In this document: positions 9,100 to 17,677 of the stretch, piece by piece
How positions within the stretch are numbered: the stretch's first letter is position 1
How the letters are laid out: every line of letters starts with the position of its first letter
Source of the DNA: an uncultured Alphaproteobacteria bacterium
GTDB taxonomy: Bacteria; Pseudomonadota; Alphaproteobacteria; Rs-D84
DNA: 43,180 nucleotides
Assembly (NCBI GenBank): GCA_944389595.1
Contig: CALXMY010000007.1
Span: 1-43,180 of the forward strand
Direction of reading: 5' to 3'
Made by a program: the position numbers and the translations under genes
The notes under the pieces: generated by a model
Told to the model about the DNA's origin: nothing
Databases searched by the model: none
Seen by the model: only the letters and a program-made list of their open reading frames with translations

Positions 9100-9567
9100 T
9101 TAAAATGGAATGTCGTCACCGATGTCGGCGATGGACATTTCTTCGCGTTGTGGGGTGGCGGATTGTGCGGGCGTTGCCCCATAATCACCGCCAGATTGCG
9201 CGTTGTCCAAACTTTTTGCACCGGCCAAAATTACCATTTGACCCGCGAATTGGTTTAATACAACCTCGGTCGTGTAAACGTCAATTCCCTGTTGGTTTTG
9301 CCATTTGCGCGTACGCAATGAGCCCTCTAGGTACAATTTGGTTCCCTTTTGCAACATGCGTTCGGCGACCTCGACCAAATTCGGATTAAATATCACGACA
9401 CGATGCCATTCGGTTTGTTCCTTTTGTTCGCCAGTTTGTCTGTCGCGCCACCGATCCGATGTTGCCAGCGAAAAACTGACCACTTTTTGGCCGTTTTGCA
9501 TTGTTCTGACCTGGGGATCCTGGCCAACATTGCCGACCAATATAACTTTGTTTATGCTGCCTGCCAT
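9100..9567 (-). CDS. ssb: Single-stranded DNA-binding protein
   Basis: The 155-residue SSB coats single-stranded DNA in replication, repair and recombination. The N-terminal OB fold (about residues 4-110) begins INKVILVGNVGQDPQVR and contains the conserved TEWHRVV stretch. A Gln/Ser/Gly-rich linker follows, and the acidic tip ends in GDDIPF, the conserved peptide that recruits partner enzymes. The length is normal for the family. The start is supported by AAAGGAAA just upstream. The gene is convergent with the exported-protein gene to its left and divergent from rho, so it is transcribed alone. Confidence 0.97.
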   Translation of the reverse strand: MAGSINKVILVGNVGQDPQVRTMQNGQKVVSFSLATSDRWRDRQTGEQKEQTEWHRVVIFNPNLVEVAERMLQKGTKLYLEGSLRTRKWQNQQGIDVYTTEVVLNQFAGQMVILAGAKSLDNAQSGGDYGATPAQSATPQREEMSIADIGDDIPF

Positions 9568-9655
9568 GATTATTTCCTTTGTTGTTGTGTATAGTTAATT
9601 GGAGCAACAAAATCAAAAAAAATCAAGTAAAATCGAGAGATGCTTTTATGCAGAC

Positions 9656-9684
9656 TTGACTTTTTGTCAAAAAAACTGTATAAT
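9656..9684 (+). promoter_or_regulatory. Sigma-70-type promoter of rho
   Basis: TTGACT (9656-9661) and a perfect TATAAT (9679-9684) are separated by 17 bases. This leaves a leader of about 55 bases before the rho start. It is the clearest housekeeping promoter in the window. Confidence 0.8.
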
Positions 9685-9748
9685 AATGGGGTCAATTATC
9701 AAAGGGGGCAAAATTCTTTGTTTCCCGTTTCCACAAAAGGGTTTTTAT

Positions 9749-11017
9749 ATGCATATAAATGAATTAAAGGCTAAATCGCCACAGCAATTGTTAAAAATGG
9801 CCGAAGATATGGGAATTGAAAATCCGGCCCAATTAAATGTGCAACAATTACGTTTTGCCGTGATGCGGGTCTTTGCCGCGGATAAAAAGGTCACGTTGAT
9901 TGGTGATGGGGTTTTGGAACGCATGTCTGATGGGTTCGGGTTCTTGCGCGCGCCGGAAAGTAATTATTTGGCCGGACCAGATGATTTGTATGTATCGCCC
10001 GCGTTGATTAAAAAATATGGCCTGAAAACCGGGGATTATATCGAGGGTCAAATCCAGGCACCACAAAATGAATCAGAGCGTTATTTTGCGCTGGAAACAA
10101 TCGAACGGGTAAATGGTGGGGATCCCGAAAAATTGCGTCACAGGGTATCTTTTGATGATATGACACCATTGTATCCGGATGAAATGTTAAAGATGGAGGT
10201 TATTGATGACAAGGACAAAGGGCGCAGTTTGTCTGCGCGTGTCATCGATTTAATCGCGCCAACCGGACGGGGCCAGCGCAGTTTGATTGTTGCGCCCCCG
10301 CGCACGGGTAAAACGGTTATGTTACAGAATATTGCGCATTCAATTGCAACCAATTACCCAGATGTGAAATTAATAGTGTTGCTGATTGATGAACGGCCCG
10401 AGGAAGTTACCGATATGCAACGCAGCGTCAAGGGCGAGGTTATTTCATCCACATTTGATGAACCCGCCGCACGGCATATTCAGGTGGCTGAAATGGTTAT
10501 TGAAAAGGCCAAACGTTTGGTCGAAGCCGGTCAGGATGTTGTTATATTATTGGATTCGATTACCCGTTTGGGGCGCGCGTACAATACCGTTGTTCCATCC
10601 AGTGGCAAGGTTTTAACCGGTGGTGTTGACGCGTATGCGTTGCAACGGCCAAAACGATTCTTTGGTGCGGCCCGTAATATTGAAGGTGGCGGTTCGTTGA
10701 CCATTATTGCGACCGCATTGGTTGATACTGGTTCAAAAATGGACGAAGTTATTTTCGAAGAGTTCAAAGGCACCGGTAACAGCGAAATTATTTTGGACAG
10801 AAAATTATCGGACAAGCGTGTATACCCGGCAATCGATATCACCAAATCTGGTACGCGCAAGGAGGATTTGTTGGTCGGCAAAGACACGTTGTCTAAAATG
10901 TATGTTTTGCGGCGTATAATTAATCCGATGGGTACATTGGAGGCAATGGAATTTCTGTTGGATAAATTGCGTGTGACAAAAACAAATGCTGATTTTTTTG
11001 CATCAATGAATCAGTAA
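9749..11017 (+). CDS. rho: Transcription termination factor Rho
   Basis: Rho is a hexameric RNA-dependent ATPase helicase that ends transcription at untranslated C-rich RNA. The 422-residue product has the Rho N-terminal helical domain ([20 protein letters not shown]), the RNA-binding cold-shock-like domain ([19 protein letters not shown], about residues 61-79), the Walker A motif APPRTGKT (182-189), a Walker B region [14 protein letters not shown] and the Q-loop region. The frame is open further upstream, but that part overlaps the promoter. ATG 9749 with AAGGG before it gives the normal family length. The gene is monocistronic, with a strong terminator after it. Confidence 0.97.
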   Translation: MHINELKAKSPQQLLKMAEDMGIENPAQLNVQQLRFAVMRVFAADKKVTLIGDGVLERMSDGFGFLRAPESNYLAGPDDLYVSPALIKKYGLKTGDYIEGQIQAPQNESERYFALETIERVNGGDPEKLRHRVSFDDMTPLYPDEMLKMEVIDDKDKGRSLSARVIDLIAPTGRGQRSLIVAPPRTGKTVMLQNIAHSIATNYPDVKLIVLLIDERPEEVTDMQRSVKGEVISSTFDEPAARHIQVAEMVIEKAKRLVEAGQDVVILLDSITRLGRAYNTVVPSSGKVLTGGVDAYALQRPKRFFGAARNIEGGGSLTIIATALVDTGSKMDEVIFEEFKGTGNSEIILDRKLSDKRVYPAIDITKSGTRKEDLLVGKDTLSKMYVLRRIINPMGTLEAMEFLLDKLRVTKTNADFFASMNQ

Positions 11018-11044
11018 GCAAAAATTTTTGTTGGGTTGCGTGAA

Positions 11045-11080
11045 TTTCCGTCTGGTTTGTATTCAGACGGAATTTTTTTT
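11045..11080 (+). terminator. Rho-independent terminator after rho
   Basis: The stem TTCCGTCTG / CAGACGGAA (11046-11054 and 11064-11072) is followed by eight T. Confidence 0.9.
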
Positions 11081-11128
11081 AATAGTTTTTGTGTGGGAAA
11101 TATGATATAATTTCTTTAAATTGATGTT

Positions 11129-11247
11129 GTGCCGAAAATAAACCTACGTTTATTTTCATCACATTTAATTTGTTAAAAATCCCAGAAAAACGCATACATT
11201 CCTCCCTTTATTCGTGCCGAAAATAAAGGTAGGTTTATTTTCGGCAT
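11129..11247. repeat. Inverted-repeat element, copy B (~119 bp), overlapping the next gene's start
   Basis: The left end GTGCCGAAAATAAACCTAC (11129-11147) and right end (11229-11247) are 18/19 reverse complements. Each end is itself part of a 34-base hairpin: 11129-11162 and 11214-11247, the latter with arms GCCGAAAATAAA / TTTATTTTCGGC. Copy A is at 4499-4616. The right hairpin contains the GTG start and the first 11 codons of the following exported protein. Internal spacers are diverged but share an AAAAATCCC block, so the ends are better conserved than the middle. Confidence 0.65.
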
Positions 11248-13664
11248 TATTTTTTATGTTGGGGTGTGGTGCGGCATTGGCCGACATGGTAATAGATATA
11301 TTCCCAACAAGTACAGGATGGCGAATACAAGATGCAAGTGGTGCACTAGTTGGTAATGCAGAGTCACAACAAACTATTCAACGGCTTGCTAATACTTATG
11401 CCAGAAAAGGATATACAGTAAATTGGCGAAGTGCGTTGCCCGCTACGACCGGTACAACAGCAGTAACAACAACGCCACGCCCAGGGTCAAATTTGCCGGC
11501 GACAACGGTGCAGCCAGGACAGAATTTACCCACAACAACAAATGGTGGCGGTTCCACAGGTGGTACCGGCGGTGGTGCCACAACATCGTCTGCACCACGT
11601 GTAAATTCTGCTAATGTTGCTAATGCTGCATTAGGGGCTGTTGGTATGGTTACTGGTGCCGTTGGGTTGTATGAAAGTACCGCGGGTTCGGACAAAACAA
11701 CGTGGGCAGATGTTGGTATGGGGGCGGCAAGTGGCGCAACATTTGCCGCCGGGGCTGCCGCGGTTGTAAATGCTATACCAGTTGCGGGTCAAATAGCGTA
11801 TGGTGCGGCGGTTGCTGTTGGTGCCGTTATTGGTTCTATGGGGGCAGGGGCTAAAATGTTTTCTGAAAGTGATTGCGAAATGGATCCTGTGTTGGGAATA
11901 TATGCATGTTGCAATATTTCAAAATTAAGTAATATCGATGCGTATCGTGCGGAAATAGGGGATAAAATGTTTACTGATACTTTCCCGTATGTGCGTTATT
12001 GTGTCCAGGGAAAAAAGGAATTCAAAGAAGAACAGCCATGGTTAAAGGGACGATTTTTGGATGACCATTGGTCGGAAAACGTGGAAGTTGGCCTGTGTCC
12101 GGGGTATTCTATGCCAGTGAACCAGGAAGGTATGAATATACAACTGTATGCGAAAAATGATGCAAGTGTTGGATTTTGCTGGGCATGGGAATGTGCGGAT
12201 CCGGGGCGGACGCGTCAGGGCGGGACCTGTGTTGGCAGCGATGTGGTAGATGCCAGTATGATGGGGCCTTTTTTGCCGGAAAATACCGAAGAAACACCCG
12301 TGGATGATGCGAATAATAACGGTATAAATCTGGTTAATCCTGTGTCGCCAACAGATTGGGATGCAATGGATGCGATGATAGAAAATTTGCCGGAAATAGG
12401 CGAAGCATGTAAAAATATGGATTTGCCACAATTTGCGACGGCAGGGGTTTATATTAACAATGGTGTCAGTGTTGTATGTGCGGCAACGGAATGCAAAAGT
12501 GGGACTTATTTGGTTCTGAATTCGTCAGGCGTGTCCCAGGGATGGTGTGTTGCATCAACGTATTGCACAAATGATGGTGAACATTTAAATATTATTGATG
12601 GAACAAAAACAGATTTGCAATGTGTATCTGATGCAAACAATGAAAACAATAATACAGATGCTAGTAATGGCGCAGGGACAGAAAATACGCATGTGGGGGA
12701 TTCAACTGATACCAGGAATGAATGTGAACGCGGCGTTGCCGGGTACGTAATGTTCGAAGGTGTGTGTATGCCAACCGCACAAATGCAACAAATTCAGCAA
12801 CAGCGGATTCAGGCACAGCAACAGGCACAACAGAATGCAGTAATTACAAATTTGCGTAATCAAATTCAGCGTCAGGCCAATATTATCCAGGATATAGAAG
12901 ATGCCCACAGTGATGATAAGGTTACTGTATGGAAAGATGCCGAAGGTAAATTTAATACATCACGATTGCTGTCTGATTCAATTGCGGGTGTTGCATTGGG
13001 AACTGTTGGTGGATTGGTTGTGAACAAGGTTGTAAAGGACAAACATGTTGAAACCGGGTTCGAAGAATTAAGCTGTGCGATTGGTGGTGAAACCGTGGCT
13101 GATTTTGATGAAAGGTTCACAATTACCGGTGCAGTGAACAAGGAACAATGTATCGGCAACAATGTCGGGTTTGGCAATGTTTATGTATGGGCGGCACGTA
13201 ACAGTGATGGTACAGATTATTCGCGTATGGTCGAAGATATAAATAATCCTGATAATAATGCGTGTTGGGTTCGCATAGATATAGAATCCAGCAATGCGAA
13301 ATTAAACGTATCGGATGTGCCATCGCGTTGGTTTGTGGTTGGTCAACAAATTACGTGTGGCGAATGGACTGCACGTGAAACATTGCGTCAACGTGCATTG
13401 GATGCACGTCGTGGTGCGCGTACATGGGCGACTGTTGGTGGTGCGGTTGGCGGTGCCGGCGTTGGTGTTGGGTTAATGGAATTGTTTGGGAATCGGTTAA
13501 TTGGTGGCAAGGTAATGGGTCAAAAATCATTGGACGAAATGGAATTGCTGTATTCACAAATGTCGGAAACCGAACGTCGTGAATACCAGGCCGCGGCAGA
13601 TAAACTGGTTGAATTATGTGACGAGTTATATCAAAAGGGTGCGACCAGTCCATTATGTGAATGA
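11214..13664 (+). CDS. Large exported protein with glycine-rich and Gln-rich coiled-coil regions
   Basis: The 816-residue product begins at GTG in the right arm of an inverted-repeat element. The first 23 residues (MPKIKVGLFSALFFMLGCG, then AALA before D) form a good signal peptide; the next ATG (11256) would destroy it. No purine-rich ribosome site precedes the GTG. Visible features are a Thr/Pro/Gly-rich linker (about 75-125), alanine/glycine hydrophobic segments (ALGAVGMVTGAVGLY; AAGAAAVVNAIPVAG), a Cys-rich middle (about 220-460), an Asn/Asp linker, a Gln-rich coiled coil (QQIQQQRIQAQQQAQQ), a hydrophobic segment (SIAGVALGTVGGLVV) and a C-terminal Gly-rich segment plus helix. Composition resembles the 5584-9034 product, suggesting an exported paralogous group. 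Function unknown. Confidence 0.75.
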   Translation: MPKIKVGLFSALFFMLGCGAALADMVIDIFPTSTGWRIQDASGALVGNAESQQTIQRLANTYARKGYTVNWRSALPATTGTTAVTTTPRPGSNLPATTVQPGQNLPTTTNGGGSTGGTGGGATTSSAPRVNSANVANAALGAVGMVTGAVGLYESTAGSDKTTWADVGMGAASGATFAAGAAAVVNAIPVAGQIAYGAAVAVGAVIGSMGAGAKMFSESDCEMDPVLGIYACCNISKLSNIDAYRAEIGDKMFTDTFPYVRYCVQGKKEFKEEQPWLKGRFLDDHWSENVEVGLCPGYSMPVNQEGMNIQLYAKNDASVGFCWAWECADPGRTRQGGTCVGSDVVDASMMGPFLPENTEETPVDDANNNGINLVNPVSPTDWDAMDAMIENLPEIGEACKNMDLPQFATAGVYINNGVSVVCAATECKSGTYLVLNSSGVSQGWCVASTYCTNDGEHLNIIDGTKTDLQCVSDANNENNNTDASNGAGTENTHVGDSTDTRNECERGVAGYVMFEGVCMPTAQMQQIQQQRIQAQQQAQQNAVITNLRNQIQRQANIIQDIEDAHSDDKVTVWKDAEGKFNTSRLLSDSIAGVALGTVGGLVVNKVVKDKHVETGFEELSCAIGGETVADFDERFTITGAVNKEQCIGNNVGFGNVYVWAARNSDGTDYSRMVEDINNPDNNACWVRIDIESSNAKLNVSDVPSRWFVVGQQITCGEWTARETLRQRALDARRGARTWATVGGAVGGAGVGVGLMELFGNRLIGGKVMGQKSLDEMELLYSQMSETERREYQAAADKLVELCDELYQKGATSPLCE

Positions 13665-13688
13665 TGTATGGCGCATAATAATATAAAT

Positions 13689-13716
13689 TCGGGGTACATA
13701 CTGTGCCCCGTTTTTT
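13689..13716 (+). terminator. Rho-independent terminator
   Basis: The hairpin CGGGGTAC / CTGTGCCCCG with a short ATA loop is followed by six T, just after the 816-codon gene. Confidence 0.8.
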
Positions 13717-13733
13717 AATACGTGGTGAAAAAA

Positions 13734-13964
13734 ATGAAACGATATTTTTTTATTATTATATGTGTTGCGTTTGTTTTTTGCGCGGCATATTGGGCCGGTG
13801 GACGTGTGGCAACACAAAAATGTGATACGCGCATTGTGGAAATTCGCGCAAATCAGCAATCAATTAATATACAACAAATGGTGAACGCAAATGAAAAGAC
13901 TGTTAATACTGGGGTGTGCGATATTCGTCGCATCCTGCGCAAACAATACACAATTGCCGAATGA
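13734..13964 (+). CDS. Small inner-membrane protein, possible i-spanin (Rz-like)
   Basis: The 76-residue product has one N-terminal membrane anchor (YFFIIICVAFVFCAAYW) and a hydrophilic, helical periplasmic part rich in Gln, Asn and Arg (IRANQQSINIQQMVNANEK). Its last 74 bases overlap, in the +1 frame, a second gene that encodes a short lipoprotein. A membrane-anchored protein overlapped by a lipoprotein gene in another frame is the signature layout of phage Rz/Rz1 spanins, which fuse inner and outer membranes at lysis. The product is shorter than lambda Rz, and no holin or endolysin is nearby, so this is a structural analogy only. The start could also be GTG 13722 or 13725. Confidence 0.5.
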   Translation: MKRYFFIIICVAFVFCAAYWAGGRVATQKCDTRIVEIRANQQSINIQQMVNANEKTVNTGVCDIRRILRKQYTIAE

Positions 13965-14073
13965 TTCGTGTGTGCCATGCATTCCAATTTATGGGCGGGC
14001 CACCGATTGGAACCTGATAAGTGATGATTTGGCACGAAATATTTATCGGCATAATTTAATGTGTAAAAAATAA
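13891..14073 (+). CDS. Small lipoprotein overlapping the previous gene, possible o-spanin (Rz1-like)
   Basis: The 60-residue product has a short signal sequence and a lipobox (MKRLLILGCAIFVASC, then ANN), so lipidation at Cys16 is predicted. The mature part of ~45 residues carries further Cys and several Pro (DSCVPCIPIYG). It starts inside the preceding gene in a different frame (overlap 13891-13964) and ends directly against the stop of the convergent arginase-family gene at 14074, with no spacer. The overlap architecture supports an o-spanin reading; an entericidin-like or unrelated small lipoprotein is the alternative. Confidence 0.55.
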   Translation: MKRLLILGCAIFVASCANNTQLPNDSCVPCIPIYGRATDWNLISDDLARNIYRHNLMCKK

Positions 14074-14916
14074 TTACGCATTTAATACCAGACCGACCAA
14101 ATTTTTTACGATGTTTGCACTGTTGCTGTCGCCGGATGGCGCATATTCCACAAATTCAAAACTGTGGGCGTTTGGCGCAAATGCACGAATAAAATATTCG
14201 GCCGCGTCCAGGCTGATACCATCAGGTTCGGGCACCAAAACATCGCGGAATATGTTCGGGTCAATTGCATCAAAATCAAATGATACAACATATTTACGAT
14301 TGCCGATTTTTCGTTTTATTTCGTCGGTTGCACGTGCCCAATCGTCCGCGGTTTGTAATTCGGATGGTGTGCGTGTATATATTTTTTTATGGTTAACAAA
14401 ATTTATTTCCGATGGTTCGTATGAACGCGTTCCCAAATAAAATATATTTTCAGGTAACAGTGCAGGGCGACGCGTTTGTAACGACAACCAACGTTCGTCA
14501 CCGTCGCCCAATAATGCGCGCACATTTGTGCCGTGCGGGGCACCGGATGCCTCGGCCTGGGACGATTCGGGGGTGTGTATATCCAGATGTGCATCAACAT
14601 ATACCAGGCATAAATCTTCGTCGGGTAATCGATCGGCCAATGCGGCAAAATGACCAAAGTTTACAGAATGATCGCCACCAATCATTATGTGACGTTCATG
14701 CGGTGTGGCCGCAAAAATTTTTTTCTGGATTTGGAAACAATCACCAAAACGATCGTTGCCGTATATTTGTGCATTATACGAATCGGCGGTGACGATTGTC
14801 CATGCGGCATCGGGGTACATTTGACGCACCGCGTTTGGGGCCAATGCCGGCCCGCCGTCGACAACAATTTTGGCCGTGGCGGCACGGCCATATTCAATTC
14901 CCATTATATTTTTCAT
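14074..14916 (-). CDS. Arginase/agmatinase-family ureohydrolase
   Basis: The 280-residue enzyme belongs to the manganese ureohydrolase fold, which hydrolyses arginine, agmatine or formimino-glutamate. Metal ligands are all visible: GGDHS (residues 80-84), DAHLDIH (108-114) and SFDFDAIDP (212-220). The GAPHGTNVRALLG stretch resembles the arginase substrate loop more than agmatinase, so arginase is the first guess; substrate cannot be settled by eye. The start ATG overlaps the stop of the upstream exported-protein gene (ATGA), so the two are translationally coupled. A second possible start lies four codons on (MGIEYG). Confidence 0.85.
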   Translation of the reverse strand: MKNIMGIEYGRAATAKIVVDGGPALAPNAVRQMYPDAAWTIVTADSYNAQIYGNDRFGDCFQIQKKIFAATPHERHIMIGGDHSVNFGHFAALADRLPDEDLCLVYVDAHLDIHTPESSQAEASGAPHGTNVRALLGDGDERWLSLQTRRPALLPENIFYLGTRSYEPSEINFVNHKKIYTRTPSELQTADDWARATDEIKRKIGNRKYVVSFDFDAIDPNIFRDVLVPEPDGISLDAAEYFIRAFAPNAHSFEFVEYAPSGDSNSANIVKNLVGLVLNA

Positions 14917-15977
14917 TTTTGATAAGACTCCACTATACTTTCGGCGGCGTTTTTTAATTTTTGCAGCGAAGATTCATACGCCGTACAGTCGCGCGCGATT
15001 TCAGAACGATATGCGTCACGCATGTTTGTTTGCATGTATGCACATCCGCGCAGATGTTGAACACAATATTGATGTCCCGTGGCAAATGCCTGCTGACCAC
15101 GAACGCTGCTGGCCATGCTGGCCCAGTCTATGTCCAATGCCTGGTCCAAATTTTCCCATGAATTGTCACCGGTATATTTGCCGACCGTTTCCATCCAATA
15201 TTCATTCATTTCTTCATCAGTCCAATGCTTTTCGGTTTTCAGACTTAATATTTCTTTGATTAAACTGTCTATTTCCGGTTGATATTTTGAATCAATTTGG
15301 GCCAATTTCGCACTGCAATAACAGCGATTATATTCGGTATTTGCGCGTTTGCAATATCCGTCCATGCAACTGGCATAATCGGCCATGCACCGTGCGGATG
15401 ATATTGGCTCAACCTCGGTCGTGTAAACGGCGGATGTTGATTGACGTGCGGTGGAAACATTGCCGTCATCGCGCGATGTGCGCGCGGCCGTGTGCATTGT
15501 TACCCCGCCGGTGCCGGAACGTGCAACCACCCGACGCTGTGAATTTGAATTTTGATTCGTTGTGTATACGGAAACGCGCGCATTTTGCGGGTATGCCGCG
15601 GCGGCACGGGCATTCGTGCTTGTGCCAGATGTACGACGCTGTGAAACACCGCGCGATGCGACGGCTGTCGCCGTGGGTGATGCGGATGTGGCACTGCGTG
15701 CCGTGGCGGTGGTGGTTGATGCGCGCCGTGGTACAACGCCACGTTTCGTTGTGTTAACGGGGCCACTGGTGCGCGTCAGAACATTTATGTGCGCATTTGA
15801 TTGCGATGGATTGGTGCCAGGATTTAAATTTGTGCGCATGGTATTATTCATGTACGGATACAGGTTATTATATGTATTTGCACTGACATAATCCGATGGA
15901 CGCGCCGTTGCCCATGCATCACAGACGATATGCGTGGCGATTATAAAAAACGCAAAAAATGCAATATTTTTAACCAT
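14913..15977 (-). CDS. Exported protein with Ser/Thr/Ala-rich linker and Cys-rich domain
   Basis: The 354-residue product starts with a signal peptide (MVKNIAFFAFFIIATHIVC, then DAWATARP). Residues ~25-195 are low complexity (Thr, Ser, Ala, Arg, Asn). A compact C-terminal domain begins near residue 200 with a regular Cys spacing (CMADYASCMDGYC, then CYCSAKL), followed by helices and a last Cys pair. The layout (exported, linker, Cys domain) recalls the other secreted proteins in the window. It is the first gene of a two-gene unit with the ureohydrolase. No known family was recognised. Confidence 0.75.
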   Translation of the reverse strand: MVKNIAFFAFFIIATHIVCDAWATARPSDYVSANTYNNLYPYMNNTMRTNLNPGTNPSQSNAHINVLTRTSGPVNTTKRGVVPRRASTTTATARSATSASPTATAVASRGVSQRRTSGTSTNARAAAAYPQNARVSVYTTNQNSNSQRRVVARSGTGGVTMHTAARTSRDDGNVSTARQSTSAVYTTEVEPISSARCMADYASCMDGYCKRANTEYNRCYCSAKLAQIDSKYQPEIDSLIKEILSLKTEKHWTDEEMNEYWMETVGKYTGDNSWENLDQALDIDWASMASSVRGQQAFATGHQYCVQHLRGCAYMQTNMRDAYRSEIARDCTAYESSLQKLKNAAESIVESYQK

Positions 15978-16022
15978 TATTACTATATTGTAAAAATTTT
16001 ATGCCAATCAGACAAGAAAAAT

Positions 16023-16050
16023 TTGCAATTATGAAAAATATTGGTATAAT
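16023..16050 (+). promoter_or_regulatory. Promoter of tRNA-Pro
   Basis: TTGCAA (16023-16028) and TATAAT (16045-16050) with a 16-base spacer lie 11 bases before the tRNA. Confidence 0.7.
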
Positions 16051-16061
16051 CTGTCCCGTTT

Positions 16062-16138
16062 CGGGGCGTAGCTCAGTCTGGTAGAGTGCTTGCTTTGGGA
16101 GCAAGATGTCGAAGGTTCGAATCCTTTCGCCCCGACCA
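16062..16138 (+). tRNA. tRNA-Pro (anticodon UGG)
   Basis: The acceptor stem CGGGGCG pairs with CGCCCCG. The D arm is GCTCAGTCTGGTAGAGT. The anticodon stem CTTGC/GCAAG encloses TTTGGGA, giving anticodon TGG. The T arm contains GGTTCGAATCC, and CCA is encoded after discriminator A (16136-16138). Confidence 0.96.
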
Positions 16139-16146
16139 GAAAATTC

Positions 16147-16176
16147 AAACCGTCGCAAATGCGGCGGTTTTAATTT
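16147..16176 (+). terminator. Terminator after tRNA-Pro
   Basis: The ten-pair stem AAACCGTCGC / GCGGCGGTTT (one G-U) with loop AAAT is followed by a T-rich stretch. Confidence 0.75.
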
Positions 16177-16201
16177 TCTGGGTGGCCCGTGCGGATTCAA
16201 A

Positions 16202-16268
16202 CGACAAACCGCCGTTTGTCGGGGGTTCGAATCTTTCACTCGATTTATCGTCAAAAGACGATAAATCT
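16202..16268. other. Two perfect hairpins with a T-arm-like stretch between them
   Basis: The hairpin CGACAAAC/GTTTGTCG (16202-16221) and an 11-pair hairpin GATTTATCGTC/GACGATAAATC (16242-16267) flank GGGGGTTCGAATCTTTC. The middle part resembles the tRNA-Pro T arm and could be a decayed tRNA 3' end or old attachment site. No complete tRNA can be folded. It is part of a 540-base stretch (16139-16681) without a supported gene. Confidence 0.4.
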
Positions 16269-16475
16269 GCGTGTATCCTCGTATTTATGCGAACTGCGCA
16301 GGGCTTGTTCTTATATACTCGGATTCCCTCGGCTTATGCCTGTGGGTATCCTCGTAGTTATTCGAACGGCGCTGACGCTTGTTCTCATATACTCGGATTC
16401 CCTCGGCTTATGCCTGTGGGTATCCTCGTAGTTATTCGAACGGCGCTGACGCTTGTTCTCATATACTCGGATTCG
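16268..16475. repeat. 74-bp tandem repeat array
   Basis: GGATTCCCTCGG recurs at 16321 and 16395, and a diverging GGATTCGCCCCG at 16469, giving an exact 74-base period with almost identical units 16321-16394 and 16395-16468. A more degenerate unit covers about 16268-16320. Each full unit holds TTATTCGAACGG. There are no spacers, so it is not a CRISPR array. It sits between tRNA-Pro and the accessory genes. Confidence 0.85.
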
Positions 16476-16681
16476 CCCCGATTAAAATATGCTGGCAAGG
16501 CCGAAAACGCGGGATTTTATATTAAAAAATGCACGGTATGTGATTTTAAGAACGCCAAATCCACCCAAATTTCAGATATTATCTTGTATAATTTGTATGA
16601 CTGTGTAATTCACCGTTCAGATGATTATTGTCTGGTTATGTTTTGTTTGACTCTTTGTTGGCACCATATATAATAACCGAT

Positions 16682-17560
16682 ATGGACATAAAACAGTTAA
16701 AAAATATTATTCAAACTACTTTCCCAGGACTATCTATAAATAATTTTTCGATTCTGGGTGATGGCAAGTATGCCTATGCGTGTTTAGTTAATGATAAAAT
16801 TGTTTTTAAAATTCCAAAACTTGAAGACGAATATATGAACGACCAAGATAAAGAAGTAAATATTTTACAACATTTAGCCAATAAATTGTGTGTTCGTATA
16901 CCTGAAATATTATACAGTGGCAATAGCATTGATGGTAAATATATCATTGGTGAAAGTTTCCTTAACGGTATAACATATACTCAAGAATTGCATGATTCTT
17001 TTGATGAAAAGACTAAGTCTGATATATTGCAGCAAATAGGCAGAATTATGCGCAATCTGCATGATTGTGCGCCATCTGATTATGTATGGCTTAACAGGAA
17101 CGTTGAAACATATATTGATAATTTAGATGCTTTTAATAAATATTGTGATTTCAATGTTAGAAAAGCATTGCCAAAAGATATTATAATTAGTGCTGATAAT
17201 TTAGCTGAGAAATATAAACAAATCTCATCTGAATATCCCGCGACACCTGTTTTTGCGCACTGCGATTTACATTTTGGAAATATGATATTTGATTGTGAAT
17301 CAAAAAGAATAACTGGATTGATTGATTTCGGGGCCGCGCATTATGCGGAACCTGCTCGTGATATGCATTATTATTATGGAACTGGTGCGAAAGATATATT
17401 AACGGGATACGGTGATAATGGAGACCAATTTTTACCGATACGGCAACAGTTCCAATCTGTTATAAACATGATGTGTAATATAAAAGAAGATTTACAAAAT
17501 CATAAATTGCCAGATAACAACATAAAAAAATTGAAATTGTGTTTGTCTTTACCACAGTAA
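16682..17560 (+). CDS. Aminoglycoside-phosphotransferase-family kinase
   Basis: The 292-residue product has the protein-kinase-like APH fold. The catalytic loop is HCDLHFGNMIFD and the metal-binding motif is GLIDFGAAHYAEPARD. An N-lobe Lys is visible in VFKIPKLEDEY, with Glu in the following helix. Family members phosphorylate aminoglycosides, choline, homoserine or other small hydroxyl compounds. ATG 16682 is chosen because upstream extension runs into non-conserved sequence; a weak ribosome site is a caveat. It is the first gene of a block (kinase, acetyltransferase, exporter) that looks like a resistance cassette, and its base use seems less TTG/GC-skewed than the core genes. Actual drug resistance is not shown. 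Confidence 0.8.
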   Translation: MDIKQLKNIIQTTFPGLSINNFSILGDGKYAYACLVNDKIVFKIPKLEDEYMNDQDKEVNILQHLANKLCVRIPEILYSGNSIDGKYIIGESFLNGITYTQELHDSFDEKTKSDILQQIGRIMRNLHDCAPSDYVWLNRNVETYIDNLDAFNKYCDFNVRKALPKDIIISADNLAEKYKQISSEYPATPVFAHCDLHFGNMIFDCESKRITGLIDFGAAHYAEPARDMHYYYGTGAKDILTGYGDNGDQFLPIRQQFQSVINMMCNIKEDLQNHKLPDNNIKKLKLCLSLPQ

Positions 17561-17677
17561 GAATAAAAATCCTGTTTTTTATTGCGCGCCGTATGTGTTT
17601 TAGTCGATTTTGTGTGGTGAAAATAGATAGATTTTAACATGTTTTTTTGTTATCCTTTTGGCAAAGAGTGCTGCTAA

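Noticed and set aside
16186..16245. Possible tRNA after tRNA-Pro
   Set aside because: Only a T-arm-like stretch and one hairpin are seen; no acceptor stem or D arm can be formed.
16268..16475. CRISPR-like array
   Set aside because: The whole 74-base unit is repeated without unique spacers, and no cas genes are present.
16320..16673. Coding frame across the 74-bp repeats (repeated RIPSAYACGYP-like peptides)
   Set aside because: Several frames are open only because the repeat unit lacks stops; no start signals or domains, so it is not reported as a gene.
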